DNA of 64,000 nt from Bacteroides congonensis (GCF_900130125.1 NZ_FQXY01000008.1:760301-824300), one strand, 5' to 3'; positions 24,407-33,971 are shown, counted from the first letter of the stretch. Numbers and translations are program-made. The notes: a model not told the origin generated them from the letters alone.

Positions 24407-24427
24407 AAGTGGTGCCACCAGGAATCG
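24407..24427. repeat. right attachment site within tRNA-Phe 3' end
   Basis: Identical to 11071-11091. It covers the acceptor stem and part of the T arm of tRNA-Phe plus three bases beyond the gene, so the tRNA remains intact after integration. Confidence 0.88.
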
Positions 24428-24482
24428 AACCGGGGACACAAGGATTTTCAGTCCTTTGCTCTACCAACTGAGCTATGGCACC
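24410..24482 (-). tRNA. tRNA-Phe (GAA)
   Basis: 73 nt on the minus strand. Acceptor stem GGTGCCA/TGGCACC with discriminator A, D arm GCTCAGTTGGTAGAGC, anticodon arm AAGGA-CTGAAAA-TCCTT with anticodon GAA, and T arm CCCGG-TTCGATT-CCTGG. CCA is not encoded directly after the discriminator. Integration target of the adjacent island. Confidence 0.97.
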
Positions 24483-24567
24483 TTGTGATTATTGGTTTAG
24501 TAATTTCTCATTTGCGGGTGCAAAGGTAGTGAAACTTTTGGATTCTGCAAGCCTTTCAGAAATAAAA

Positions 24568-24605
24568 AACACTGATAAAAAGTTAGTCGGCTTATTATCA
24601 GTGTT
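24568..24605 (-). terminator. terminator of the sppA-thiL operon
   Basis: AACACTGATAA (24568-24578) pairs perfectly with TTATCAGTGTT (24595-24605). On the minus strand a T run follows. It lies just after the thiL stop and before tRNA-Phe. Confidence 0.7.
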
Positions 24606-24642
24606 ATATAGAGTGAAAATATTTTGCTGTATGCTGAATATT

Positions 24643-25677
24643 TTATTTATCTTCTTTTAATGGATTCCATCCCTGTGCTTTTAATTCAAACTCTTGTCCG
24701 TCGCGGGTGACCAAAGCACAGCCTAACTCCGGTTTAGTGATGTGACCGATGAGGCGGATACCTTCCATTTGCGATACTTTCTCATGCTCGGCAATAGGTA
24801 CGGTGAAGAGAAGCTCATAATCTTCGCCGCCATTCATAGCGCAAGTCGTAAGATTCATATTGAATTCTTCTGCCATAACAGCAGTCTGATAGTCGATAGG
24901 GATATGTTCCTCGTAAACACGACAGCCGGCATTGCTCTGTTTACAGATGTGCATGAGCTCTGATGATAAACCATCGGAAACATCCATCATGGAAGTCGGG
25001 ATGATGTTGGCAGCAGCAAGTTTCTCGATAATGTCCTTACGGGCTTCAGGTTTCAGTTGACGTTCCAATAAGTATTCTTTGCCGGTGAAGTCCGGTTGCA
25101 CATCTTTTTCACCTTTTAATACGCTCTTTTCACGTTCCAGGAGTTGAAGTCCCATGTAGGCTCCACCCAGGTCACCGCTGACACAGATCAGGTCTGTCTC
25201 TTTAGCTCCGTTGCGATAGACTACTTTATCCTTATCCGCGTCACCTATGCAAGTAATACTGATGGTAAGTCCGGTAAGGGAAGAAGTCGTATCCCCACCT
25301 ACAATATCGACATTGTATTGTTGGCAAGCCAGGCGGATACCTGCATAAAGCTCGTCCATATCTTCTACGCTGAAACGTTTGGATACTCCGAGAGACACTG
25401 TTATTTGCCTGGGAGTGCCGTTCATGGCGTAAATGTCGGAGAAGTTGACTACGGCAGACTTATAGCCCAAGTGCTTCAAAGGAACATATGTCAGGTCGAA
25501 ATGTACGCCTTCCATAAGTAAATCAGTGGTTACCAGTATTTGTTTCTCGGATGGGTAGGAGAGGACTGCGGCGTCGTCACCCACTCCATATTTACTGGAT
25601 TCATTTTCCAGTTTGATTCCCTCGGTGAGACGGTCGATTAGACCGAACTCACCGAGAGTAGCTATTTCAGTTCTCAT
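24643..25677 (-). CDS. thiL: thiamine-monophosphate kinase
   Basis: Phosphorylates thiamine monophosphate to thiamine pyrophosphate, the last step of the pathway. 344 residues, the usual length. AIR-synthase-like motifs: YGVGDDAAVL near the N-terminus (Mg-ATP binding), LMEGVHFDL, VGGDTTSSLTG and MDVSDGLSSEL. Begins 16 bases after the purine nucleoside phosphorylase stop and is the last gene of a four-gene operon with sppA and lpxK; the grouping appears not to be functional. Confidence 0.95.
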   Translation of the reverse strand: MRTEIATLGEFGLIDRLTEGIKLENESSKYGVGDDAAVLSYPSEKQILVTTDLLMEGVHFDLTYVPLKHLGYKSAVVNFSDIYAMNGTPRQITVSLGVSKRFSVEDMDELYAGIRLACQQYNVDIVGGDTTSSLTGLTISITCIGDADKDKVVYRNGAKETDLICVSGDLGGAYMGLQLLEREKSVLKGEKDVQPDFTGKEYLLERQLKPEARKDIIEKLAAANIIPTSMMDVSDGLSSELMHICKQSNAGCRVYEEHIPIDYQTAVMAEEFNMNLTTCAMNGGEDYELLFTVPIAEHEKVSQMEGIRLIGHITKPELGCALVTRDGQEFELKAQGWNPLKEDK

Positions 25678-25693
25678 AAATCGGGTTTAATGT

Positions 25694-26509
25694 TTAGGCA
25701 CGGTTGATTAGTTCACGCATGATAGTCGTCATTTTCGGTTGGGCGGCGTCAGCAGCTTTCTGGACTTCTTCGTGCGTTACTTCTACGATTTTCCCTTCTA
25801 CTCCCAAGTCGGTAATAACGGAAATACCGAAAACCTTGATTCCGCAATGGTTCGCGACTATCACTTCAGGAACGGTAGACATACCTACGGCATCAGCACC
25901 TAAGATATGGAATAATTTATATTCAGCGGGAGTTTCGAAGGTAGGGCCTTGAGTGCCAATATATATACCATGTTGTACCTTGATACCTTTCTCTTTCGCA
26001 ATTTCGTCAGCTTTACGGATTAGTTCTTTGCTGTACGCTTCGCTCATATCCGGGAAACGGGGACCATACGGAATGTTTTTTCCACGAAGCGGATGTTCGG
26101 GGAAGTAGTTGATATGATCGGTGATAATCATCAGGTCACCGATTTCAAAGTCTGCATTCGTACCGCCACTGGCATTGGATACAAATAATGTCTTGATACC
26201 CAATTCGCGCATCACACGTACAGGGAAAGTAACTTCCTTCATCGAATAACCTTCGTAGTAGTGGAAACGGCCTTGCATAGCCATAATATCTTTATTGCCT
26301 AATTTACCGAAAATCAGCTTGCCGCTGTGGCCTTCGACGGTAGATACTGGGAAGTTCGGAATATCCGAATACTTTATTTCGTACTTCTCGGTGATTTCGT
26401 TCGCTAAACTGCCAAGTCCGGTGCCTAGGATAATGGCTGTCTCGGGACTCGTGTGCATCTTCTCTTTAAGATAAGCTGCGGTTTCTTGTATTTTCTCTAA
26501 CATAGTCAA
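25694..26509 (-). CDS. purine nucleoside phosphorylase (trimeric type)
   Basis: Splits purine nucleosides with phosphate to base and ribose-1-phosphate (inosine/guanosine salvage). 271 residues. Motifs: LGTGLGSLANE (phosphate site), FPVSTVEGHSGKLIFGKLG, MQGRFHYYEGYSMKEVTFPV, SNASGGTNADFEIGDLMII and AVGMSTVPEVIVANHCGIKV. Overlaps the end of lpxK by 44 bases in another frame, so translation is coupled. Confidence 0.95.
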   Translation of the reverse strand: MTMLEKIQETAAYLKEKMHTSPETAIILGTGLGSLANEITEKYEIKYSDIPNFPVSTVEGHSGKLIFGKLGNKDIMAMQGRFHYYEGYSMKEVTFPVRVMRELGIKTLFVSNASGGTNADFEIGDLMIITDHINYFPEHPLRGKNIPYGPRFPDMSEAYSKELIRKADEIAKEKGIKVQHGIYIGTQGPTFETPAEYKLFHILGADAVGMSTVPEVIVANHCGIKVFGISVITDLGVEGKIVEVTHEEVQKAADAAQPKMTTIMRELINRA

Positions 26510-27596
26510 TAATATGTTGGTTAAATTTATCTTGTTGATTTTGTAATATTTCTATTTCAATGGGCAGAGCATAAATAAACGGTTTCAAATCTTCGTCCAA
26601 TCCCGGATGATTAACCAAACGTGTCGCATCCTTCTCGGTTGTGATTATCAATCGTTTTTCGCCTGTTAATCCTTTGAACCGTTCCTTTATCTGCTGCATA
26701 TCTCTGTGAGTAAAATCATGGTGGTCGCCAAAAGATAGTGTCTCTATCTGTTTTGCGCAACCGTCCAACCTTTCCATAATGGGAGCAGGTGATGCAATAC
26801 CTGTCACTAATAATACCTCCGTAGCCGTTAATGAAGACAAAGAGATTTCTTTGCTTGCCGTAGCCATATTCGCATCAGCTTCTCTAACTTCCTGCCGGAA
26901 TATAGGTTGCAGGTTTCCATAACGGAACGATGAGAAGAACAACTGCTGATACGGGTAAAGGTTCAGCCGTTTAGTGATAATATTGTAATCAATAGGTTTG
27001 ATGTCCTGCGGACATTTGGTAACGATTATGATTTGTGCCCGGTTCTTTCCACTGACAGGCTCTCGTAAACGTCCTGCCGGAAGCAGTGCATCATCACAGA
27101 AAAGGCGGTGATAATCAGTCAATAGAATACTTAATCCCGGTTTGACATAGCGATGCTGAAAAGCGTCATCCAGTAAGACGACATCTACAGCAGGCTTTTT
27201 CAAGGCAAGTAATTTCTCTATTCCATGGCAACGGTTTTCGTCAACAGCCAACGTGACGGACGGAAACTTAGTGTACATCTGATAAGGCTCGTCACCAATC
27301 GTCCTGGCAGTACTTTGGGGAGTAGCGAGCACATAACCTTGTGTACGCCGTTTGTATCCGCGACTTAGTACAGCCACCTGATATTTGTCATGAAGCAACT
27401 TTATCAAATATTCGGTATGAGGAGTTTTCCCTGTTCCGCCTACAGACAGATTACCAACACAGATGACAGGAACGTCGAAACTCTTCGACCGGAACAATCC
27501 CCAGTCAAAGAGCTTATTTCTTATGATTACCACTGCTCCGTATATCCACGAGACAGGATATAGCCATTTATGTATTTTGAAAAAGTGCTCGTCCAT
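26466..27596 (-). CDS. lpxK: tetraacyldisaccharide 4'-kinase
   Basis: Membrane-associated kinase adding the 4'-phosphate to lipid A precursor. 376 residues. The P-loop GNLSVGGTGKTPHTEYLIKL (about 47-66) and later AVLSRGYKRRTQGY and VVLLDDAFQHRYV match LpxK. The last 15 codons overlap the next gene. It begins 10 bases after sppA. Confidence 0.95.
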   Translation of the reverse strand: MDEHFFKIHKWLYPVSWIYGAVVIIRNKLFDWGLFRSKSFDVPVICVGNLSVGGTGKTPHTEYLIKLLHDKYQVAVLSRGYKRRTQGYVLATPQSTARTIGDEPYQMYTKFPSVTLAVDENRCHGIEKLLALKKPAVDVVLLDDAFQHRYVKPGLSILLTDYHRLFCDDALLPAGRLREPVSGKNRAQIIIVTKCPQDIKPIDYNIITKRLNLYPYQQLFFSSFRYGNLQPIFRQEVREADANMATASKEISLSSLTATEVLLVTGIASPAPIMERLDGCAKQIETLSFGDHHDFTHRDMQQIKERFKGLTGEKRLIITTEKDATRLVNHPGLDEDLKPFIYALPIEIEILQNQQDKFNQHIIDYVRENTRNRSLS

Positions 27597-27606
27597 GCAG
27601 TACGGT

Positions 27607-29385
27607 TTATTTTATATTCAGTTCGAACGGAATGCGTGCCTGAATCATGGATTGTTCTTTTAAATTCTTCAGTAAGCCGAATTGTTGGTAATACTCGCCC
27701 AATTTACTTTTCAGAAGTTGGGATTCAACATAATTAGTCGGCTTCGTATCGAGTAGAGAAGACAGAAAATCCTGTTTGGCCGGATAAGATACTACGGTGT
27801 ATCCCTCAATACCCGCTTTTGCTACGGCAATATTCAACGCCTTGTCAATACCTCCGAGCTCATCTACCAAGCCTAACTCTTTGGCTGTTTCACCTGTCCA
27901 CACACGTCCTTCGGCAATCTTTTCGATTGCTTCCTTTGTCATATGGCGTCCTTCGGCACATCTGCCTACGAATGTGTCATATCCCTGAGTAATCATCATT
28001 TGCAACAATGACTTCTCACTCTCATTGAAAGGACGCATAATATTTCCGAAATCTGAATATTTATTGGTTTTTACCACATCATAAGTCAGGCCTATTTTTT
28101 CTGTCAGGCCTTTTACATTCGGAATCATTCCGAAGATGCCGATAGAACCGGTCAGCGTAGTGGGTTCGGCAACAATCGTATCGGCTACACAAGAGATATA
28201 ATATCCTCCTGATGCCGCATAGTCACCCATGGAAACAATAACTGGCTTTTTCGCTTTCAACTCTTTTACTGCATGCCAGATTTGTTCCGAAGCAAAAGCA
28301 CTTCCACCCGGAGAATTAACCCGGAGTACAACGGCCTTCACATCGTCATCTTCTTTCAACTTACGCAAATCACGGCTTACTTTAGGGCCTACGATGCCTT
28401 CTTCGGAAGCCGAAGAACTGGGATAGTCTGTGATTTCACCGGATGCATAATAAACGGCAACGATATTGCCACTTTTATCTTTAGGAACATTCTTTCTTAC
28501 ATTAATCATATCTGCCAGTCCCAATACAGGAAGGCGGTCATCCTTGTCTATTTCCACCATCTCCTTGAGATAGTTGCGTACGTCATTGCGATAAATTAAT
28601 GTATCAGCCAATCCGCATTTCACGCTTTCTTCTGCCGGATAGAACATTAACATACGGTCTGCATAAGCATTGAGGGAATCGACCGGAAGACTACGGCTGG
28701 CAGCTACTCCTTCAGTCACTTGTCCCCAAATGGAATTGATGAAAACTGTTACTTGTTCGCGGTTGGCCGGGCTCATCTCAGTGGCGATGAACGGCTCAAC
28801 AGCGGATTTATAGGTTCCTACTTTGAATACCTGCATCTCCACACCGATTTTCTGAAGAAGATCTTTATAGAAAAGAGGAGCGGAAGCGATACCCCGCCAT
28901 TCGATCATGCCTTTGGGATTAAGCAGTACCTTGTCGGCTACACTGGAAAGATAATAAAGTCCTTGAGTATAAGAGTCACCATAAGCAATGATGAATTTCC
29001 CGCTTTCCTTAAATTCAAGCAATGCGTTACGAATCTCCTGTAAAGAAGCGTAGGATGCGCCCAATGAACTTGCCTGCAAATAAATCCCTTTGATGTTTTC
29101 ATTCTCTTTGGCCTTTTTGATAGACGAAAGAATGTCGTCCAGTCCATATGTATTAGACCCGTCACCGAATAACTGGGATAAAATGCCCAACGGGTCTTCT
29201 TGCGTACGTTCCACTAACGTACCGTTCAAGTCGAGCATCATTACAGAATTCTTTTTTACTATCGTTTCTGTATCCGAAGCAGACATGATACCGAACAGCG
29301 TCACCATGCTGATAATAAATAATACAATACTTGACAAAATGATACCTGTCACCGTGGCAAGTGTGAATTTCAAGAAATCTTTCAT
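27607..29385 (-). CDS. sppA: signal peptide peptidase SppA (67-kDa type)
   Basis: Membrane-bound serine protease degrading cleaved signal peptides. 592 residues, the tandem-domain form. An N-terminal transmembrane helix (VTGIILSSIVLFIISMVTLF) is followed by two peptidase S49 domains. The catalytic lysine lies in VGTYKSAVEPF in the first, and the serine in GDYAASGGYYISC in the second. First gene of the operon sppA-lpxK-PNP-thiL, with promoter element 29426-29434. Confidence 0.95.
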   Translation of the reverse strand: MKDFLKFTLATVTGIILSSIVLFIISMVTLFGIMSASDTETIVKKNSVMMLDLNGTLVERTQEDPLGILSQLFGDGSNTYGLDDILSSIKKAKENENIKGIYLQASSLGASYASLQEIRNALLEFKESGKFIIAYGDSYTQGLYYLSSVADKVLLNPKGMIEWRGIASAPLFYKDLLQKIGVEMQVFKVGTYKSAVEPFIATEMSPANREQVTVFINSIWGQVTEGVAASRSLPVDSLNAYADRMLMFYPAEESVKCGLADTLIYRNDVRNYLKEMVEIDKDDRLPVLGLADMINVRKNVPKDKSGNIVAVYYASGEITDYPSSSASEEGIVGPKVSRDLRKLKEDDDVKAVVLRVNSPGGSAFASEQIWHAVKELKAKKPVIVSMGDYAASGGYYISCVADTIVAEPTTLTGSIGIFGMIPNVKGLTEKIGLTYDVVKTNKYSDFGNIMRPFNESEKSLLQMMITQGYDTFVGRCAEGRHMTKEAIEKIAEGRVWTGETAKELGLVDELGGIDKALNIAVAKAGIEGYTVVSYPAKQDFLSSLLDTKPTNYVESQLLKSKLGEYYQQFGLLKNLKEQSMIQARIPFELNIK

Positions 29386-29425
29386 TGTACTTATTGTTTT
29401 TTTGCGCCAGCTTATTATTAAGCTA

Positions 29426-29434
29426 ACAAAGATA
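29426..29434 (-). promoter_or_regulatory. Bacteroides -7 element for the sppA operon
   Basis: Minus-strand TATCTTTGT matches TAnnTTTGY about 41 bases before the sppA start. Confidence 0.5.
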
Positions 29435-29574
29435 AATAATTGAGTTGATATTTATCCAATAAGTCGTACGATTTTTTGTTTTATCACAATGAATCTATAT
29501 AAATCAGATCTTCTTTCGTTTAAGATTTAAGTATATTTGTCAATATGCAGTCGTCTTAAATGGGAAGAAATCTT

Positions 29575-29583
29575 TAATTTTGT
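29575..29583 (+). promoter_or_regulatory. Bacteroides -7 element for the GH92 gene
   Basis: TAATTTTGT matches TAnnTTTGY about 43 bases before the ATG at 29626. A second match, TATATTTGC, abuts the ATG itself and is less usable. Confidence 0.45.
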
Positions 29584-29625
29584 GGCATGGTATGTGATGC
29601 GACATTAACTTAACACTATATTTGC

Positions 29626-31821
29626 ATGAAAAGAAAAATCCCTTTGGTAACCACTGCTTTGGCAGGCTTATTCTTTTATTCTTCCTGCACCCCGACAGAA
29701 AAAACGGAAACGCAGGATTATACTCAATACGTTAATACCTTTATTGGTGCCGCTGATAATGGTCATACGTTTCCCGGTGCTTGTTATCCTTTCGGAATGG
29801 TGCAGACCAGTCCTGTGACAGGTGCGGTCGGTTGGAGATACTGTTCCGAATATGTTTATCAGGATACGTTGATTTGGGGATTCACCCAGACCCATCTGAA
29901 CGGAACGGGATGCATGGATTTGGGAGATATTCTGGTAATGCCCGCCACTGGTACACGTGCCCGTGCATGGGATGCTTATCGTAGCCATTTCTCCAAAGAT
30001 AAGGAAGCTGCCACTCCGGGTTATTATACGGTTGAACTTTCCGATCCTCAGGTGAAAGCGGAACTGACTGCTTCTATCCACGCGGCTCTGCATCGTTACA
30101 CTTATCTTAAAGCCGATTCGGCTTCTGTCTTGATCGACTTGCAGCATGGGCCTGCATGGAGAGAAGAACAATACCATTCCCAAGTGAACAGTTGTGAAGT
30201 AAACTGGGAAGACGCACAGACACTGACCGGACACGTCAATAACACTGTGTGGGTAGATCAGGACTATTTCTTTGTGATGAAGTTCAACCGCCCTGTTATA
30301 GATTCTCTTTATCTTCCGATGGGCGAAACAGAAAAAGGCAAACGTATCGTTGCCACTTTTGACATGCAGCCGGGAGAGGAACTGATGATGAAAGTAGCCC
30401 TTTCTACAACCAGTGTAGACGGAGCAAAAAAGAACCTGGAAGCCGAAATTCCTGCATGGGACTTTGACGGAGTGAAAACTGCCGCCCATAATGAATGGAA
30501 TAACTATCTGAGCCGTATTGAAATAGAAGGTACTGACGATGAAAAGACCAATTTCTATACCTGTTTCTATCATGCACTGATTCAGCCGAACCAGATTTCA
30601 GATGTAGACGGTATGTATCGCAATGCTGCCGACTCCATTGTGAAAGCCGGAACAGGAACTTTCTACTCTACATTCTCTTTATGGGATACCTATCGTGCCG
30701 CTCATCCGTTCTATACATTAGTGATTCCCGAACGTGTGGATGGTTTTGTAAATTCGTTGATAGAGCAAGGTGAAGTACAAGGCTTCCTGCCTATCTGGGC
30801 GTTGTGGGGTAAAGAAAATTTCTGTATGATTGGCAATCATGGTGTATCAGTTATTGCTGAAGCCTATCGTAAGGGATTCCGTGGTTTTGATGCCGAACGT
30901 GCTTTCAATATGATAAAGAAAACTCAGACAGTCTCTCATCCATTGAAGTCGAACTGGGAAGTTTATACAAAATACGGATATTTCCCGACCGACCTGATAA
31001 AAGCGGAGTCGGTATCTTCTACACTGGAGTCAGTGTATGATGATTATGCCGCTGCCGACATGGCACGCCGTATGGGAAAAGAGGAAGATGCCGCTTATTT
31101 CGCAAAACGTGCGGATTATTATAAGAACCTCTTCGATTCGGAAACTCAATTTATGCGTCCGCGTAAGGCTGACGGAACTTGGAAAGCTCCGTTTAATCCA
31201 AGTGCGTTGGGACATTCCGAAAGTATTGGCGGTGACTATACTGAGGGGAATGCATGGCAATATACCTGGCATGTACAGCACGATGTGCCGGGATTAATCA
31301 GTTTGTTTGGCGGTGAAAAACCTTTCCTGAACAAATTGGATTCTTTGTTCACAGTTAAGCTCGAAGGTGAAAGCCTGTCGGATGTGACAGGTTTGATCGG
31401 GCAGTATGCTCACGGCAACGAACCGAGCCACCATGTCACTTATTTATATGCATTGGCCGGTCGTCCGGAACGTACGCAAGAGTTGGTTCGTGAAATCTTC
31501 GATACCCAATACAAGAATAAACCCGACGGACTTTGTGGCAACGATGACTGTGGTCAGATGTCAGCCTGGTATATGCTTAGCGCAATGGGATTCTATCCGG
31601 TAGATCCGGTGAGCGGGGAATATGTATTCGGTGCTCCGCAATTGCCGAAGATGGTACTGCATTTAGCTGACGGAAAGACTTTCACTGTTATTGCAGAGAA
31701 CTTGTCAAAAGAACATCTGTATGTGGATAGCATTACACTGAATGGAGAACCTTACACGAAAAATTCAATATCACATGAAGATATTGTGAAGGGTGGGACG
31801 TTGGTGTATAAGATGAAGTAA
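29626..31821 (+). CDS. GH92 alpha-mannosidase, lipoprotein
   Basis: Exo-acting, calcium-dependent alpha-mannosidase removing mannose from N-glycans or yeast mannan. 731 residues, close to the family norm. Lipoprotein signal peptide with Cys in FFYSSCTP, so outer-membrane or surface anchored. Family landmarks: NTFIGAADNGHTFPGACYPF, GWRYCSEYVYQDTLIWGFTQ, and the C-terminal GNDDCGQMSAWYML (638-651) with the catalytic acidic residues. A single gene between sppA and the PUL; divergent from sppA. Bond specificity is not readable from sequence. Confidence 0.93.
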   Translation: MKRKIPLVTTALAGLFFYSSCTPTEKTETQDYTQYVNTFIGAADNGHTFPGACYPFGMVQTSPVTGAVGWRYCSEYVYQDTLIWGFTQTHLNGTGCMDLGDILVMPATGTRARAWDAYRSHFSKDKEAATPGYYTVELSDPQVKAELTASIHAALHRYTYLKADSASVLIDLQHGPAWREEQYHSQVNSCEVNWEDAQTLTGHVNNTVWVDQDYFFVMKFNRPVIDSLYLPMGETEKGKRIVATFDMQPGEELMMKVALSTTSVDGAKKNLEAEIPAWDFDGVKTAAHNEWNNYLSRIEIEGTDDEKTNFYTCFYHALIQPNQISDVDGMYRNAADSIVKAGTGTFYSTFSLWDTYRAAHPFYTLVIPERVDGFVNSLIEQGEVQGFLPIWALWGKENFCMIGNHGVSVIAEAYRKGFRGFDAERAFNMIKKTQTVSHPLKSNWEVYTKYGYFPTDLIKAESVSSTLESVYDDYAAADMARRMGKEEDAAYFAKRADYYKNLFDSETQFMRPRKADGTWKAPFNPSALGHSESIGGDYTEGNAWQYTWHVQHDVPGLISLFGGEKPFLNKLDSLFTVKLEGESLSDVTGLIGQYAHGNEPSHHVTYLYALAGRPERTQELVREIFDTQYKNKPDGLCGNDDCGQMSAWYMLSAMGFYPVDPVSGEYVFGAPQLPKMVLHLADGKTFTVIAENLSKEHLYVDSITLNGEPYTKNSISHEDIVKGGTLVYKMK

Positions 31822-31831
31822 TTCTCAAGCA

Positions 31832-31918
31832 TTCTCACTGCGATGAGAAAAAATACTCATTGCAGTGAGAACTTTTTCTCATACCTATGAGTATTTATTC
31901 TCACTGTAGTGAGAATAA
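31832..31918. terminator. three-hairpin bidirectional terminator
   Basis: Hairpin 31832-31871 (TTCTCACTGCGATGAG with CTCATTGCAGTGAGAA, one G-U), hairpin 31878-31891 (CTCATA/TATGAG), hairpin 31895-31918 (TTATTCTCACT/AGTGAGAATAA). Hairpins 1 and 3 share related arms. Lies between the convergent GH92 and fecR genes. Confidence 0.6.
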
Positions 31919-31980
31919 TCCCTTGCTAGAACATACTGTAACGGCGCTTTTGGGATGTCTTAGGAACGTTTTCTAGTTTA

Positions 31981-33030
31981 TTATTGCATAATTCTACTCA
32001 CTTCTATACGTTGTTTCTCAAGTTTCCCGTCATTATTGGTTCTATTACTGATTTCTTTGCAACGAATAGGGGCGCTCATTTCAAGTAAACGTAATATTTC
32101 ATTCAGAGACTCACCTTCAAAAGTTGCTTTATAGGAGTACTTGCCTAATTCAGGATCTTTCAGAATAAATTCCACATTATAAGTCTGTCCCAGGCGTTTG
32201 AATACATATTCCAGTGGATCATCCCTAAAAATGAGTATTCCATCTTTCCATGAACACCATTTATATGTATTGGTTTTGTTGACCTTATACAATGAAGTTG
32301 CCAGATTGTAATCAATTTTCTCTCCCGGTGAAAGGGAAATTGTCTTTTGTCTATCGAGAGTTACCGCTACTTTTCCTTTTACCAACGTTACTGCCGCTAT
32401 ATTATCAGGAGCATATGCATTAACATTGAATGCAGTGCCGGTAGCTTCTACTGCCAATCCTTTTGTTTTTACGATGAAAGGATGCTCTTTATCGGATTCT
32501 ACTTCAAAATAAGCTTCGCCTTGCATGGAAACCACCCTTTCTTTACCTCTAAATTGGGCAGGATATTTCAGGGAACTTCCGGCATTCAGCCATACCTTCG
32601 AACCATCGGGGAGATTCACTACCGACCAAGTGCCGTAAGGAGTAAATAATTCCTGGTAAGTTTCTGCGATTAGAGGATCAGGCTTAAAATAAAGATGAGC
32701 GGATAATATCAGCAACGGGAGAAGCAAGATAGCTGCAATTTGCTGCCAATAATATAGGAAAGACAACTTGGGACGAGCGGATACCGGTTGGCTTTTATGA
32801 CGAATCTGTTCCATCACTTTTCTTTGTGCATTGTCCACGTCTATCTCTTCCGGGTTAAAAGCCGGATGGGTAACTTCCCATATGTTTTTTTGTACAAGAA
32901 AGCTTTTGTAGTTTTCGGGAGTAGCTGATACCCAGATCTCCAATTCCTTGATATCTTCTTGTGTCGCCTCTTTCGAGAGGTATTTGGAAATTATAATCTC
33001 TATGTCCGAATCTTTATGTATCATATGCAT
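31981..33030 (-). CDS. FecR-type anti-sigma factor
   Basis: About 349 residues from MHMIHKDSDIEIIISKYLSK; a start at 33075 coupled to the sigma stop (TAATGGATG) would add 15 residues. A charged cytoplasmic region, one membrane helix (YYWQQIAAILLLPLLILSAH), then the periplasmic FecR domain (TPYGTWSVVNLPDGSKVWLN, GEAYFEVESDKEHPFIVKTK) and a DUF4974-like C-terminus (SYKATFEGESLNEILRLLEM). Operates with the sigma factor just upstream on the same strand and with the STN-type SusC encoded divergently. Confidence 0.93.
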   Translation of the reverse strand: MHMIHKDSDIEIIISKYLSKEATQEDIKELEIWVSATPENYKSFLVQKNIWEVTHPAFNPEEIDVDNAQRKVMEQIRHKSQPVSARPKLSFLYYWQQIAAILLLPLLILSAHLYFKPDPLIAETYQELFTPYGTWSVVNLPDGSKVWLNAGSSLKYPAQFRGKERVVSMQGEAYFEVESDKEHPFIVKTKGLAVEATGTAFNVNAYAPDNIAAVTLVKGKVAVTLDRQKTISLSPGEKIDYNLATSLYKVNKTNTYKWCSWKDGILIFRDDPLEYVFKRLGQTYNVEFILKDPELGKYSYKATFEGESLNEILRLLEMSAPIRCKEISNRTNNDGKLEKQRIEVSRIMQ

Positions 33031-33078
33031 TTTTACCTTATATATAATAGACGTTTCAGAAAGAAGAATCCACATCCA

Positions 33079-33666
33079 TTAGTGGAAAAGAAAGAAAAAA
33101 AATAGTAGATAAAAATCTTTCAATAAAATACGAAGCTGTTTCAAGGCCTTACTGATACGTACTTCCACTGTTCTGACAGAGATATTCAGACGATCTGCGA
33201 TTTCTTGATATTTAATGTTTTCCAACCGGCTCATCTCAAAAACTTCCCTTTCCTGAGGCGGCAATTGTTCCAATGCATTTTTTAATTGTTGGCATAAATC
33301 GGAGTATAGTATGTAGTTCTCTGTCGTATCTATATTAATAGAGGGGGATTTAAGCTCATAGGCAATATGTTCGTTTATAATTCTTCGATGCCGCAATTCG
33401 TCCAGGCAATAATTCCGAACCGCTTTCAGCAAATATGCTTTTAGTGAGAGTTCTATTTCCAGTGTCTTCCGGTCATTCCATAATTTGAGAAATATATTTT
33501 GTACAATATCCTCACAGACTGATTTTTCCGGGATATATGTACCGCCAAACAACACCAGGTCTTTATAATAAGCACGGAATATTCGGGTAAAAGCCTGTCG
33601 GTCATCCTGTTTCAATGCTATAACCAGGAAACGATCATTGGCGGTATGTTGTTGGGTATCTGACAT
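33079..33666 (-). CDS. ECF-type RNA polymerase sigma factor
   Basis: 195 residues from MSDTQQHTANDRFLVIALKQ; a longer in-frame start at 33828 is less likely. Sigma region 2 is DIVQNIFLKLWNDRKTLEIE; region 4 is PPQEREVFEMSRLENIKYQE and IADRLNISVRTVEVRISKAL. Divergent from the susC gene at 33994, and co-directional with fecR, which begins within 50 bases. Expected to turn on susC/susD when substrate binds. Confidence 0.93.
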   Translation of the reverse strand: MSDTQQHTANDRFLVIALKQDDRQAFTRIFRAYYKDLVLFGGTYIPEKSVCEDIVQNIFLKLWNDRKTLEIELSLKAYLLKAVRNYCLDELRHRRIINEHIAYELKSPSINIDTTENYILYSDLCQQLKNALEQLPPQEREVFEMSRLENIKYQEIADRLNISVRTVEVRISKALKQLRILLKDFYLLFFFFLFH

Positions 33667-33899
33667 AGTATTGCAGTAGAAATTCTGTTGTTGGGGTAAA
33701 AATAGAAAGATTATTTGGGATAAACGATAGTTTGAAGAAAAAATAGTTCGGATAAAAAATAATGCGGTAAGAGATGTGGCTTTTATTTTTAGAAACGTCT
33801 TATTGGTAGAAACGAGAGAAACACACACTTTTATTAACCTTTAAATAATACAAGTCATGGGAAAAACATAATCAGTAAATTTAGCTTCTGACAACTGAT

Positions 33900-33971
33900 A
33901 AAAAAAGGAAGGTCTGACTCACCTTCCTTTCCAAAGATTCAGTTATTCGTTAATCAACTTATTTGTAGAAC
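33900..33971 (-). ncRNA. candidate antisense RNA over the susC leader
   Basis: On the minus strand a promoter-like TACATGTTTGG (33978-33988) is followed about 50 bases later by an intrinsic terminator: AAAGGAAGGT and ACCTTCCTTT arms (33904-33930) with a run of T. The RNA would be about 70 nt and complementary to bases 23-94 upstream of the susC start. Comparable to DonS-type cis-antisense RNAs of B. fragilis PULs. The promoter is imperfect. Confidence 0.4.

Larger units (their letters stand above)
11071..24427. mobile_element. integrative genomic island in tRNA-Phe (13.3 kb)
   Basis: Bounded by identical 21-bp copies of the tRNA-Phe 3' end (11071-11091 and 24407-24427), with a tyrosine recombinase next to the intact tRNA gene. 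Contents include excisionase-like HTH proteins, MobA and DUF3408 relics of conjugal transfer, an acetyltransferase, an AraC regulator and a defence-like operon. No relaxase, coupling protein or type IV secretion genes are seen, so the element is at most mobilisable and probably partly degraded. Confidence 0.88.

Noticed and set aside
29617..29625. TATATTTGC as promoter of GH92
   Set aside because: It touches the ATG, so the transcript would start inside the signal-peptide codons; the element at 29575-29583 fits better.
29668..30573. 301-codon ORF antisense to GH92
   Set aside because: Shadow of a well-supported coding gene; no domain and no start signals of its own.
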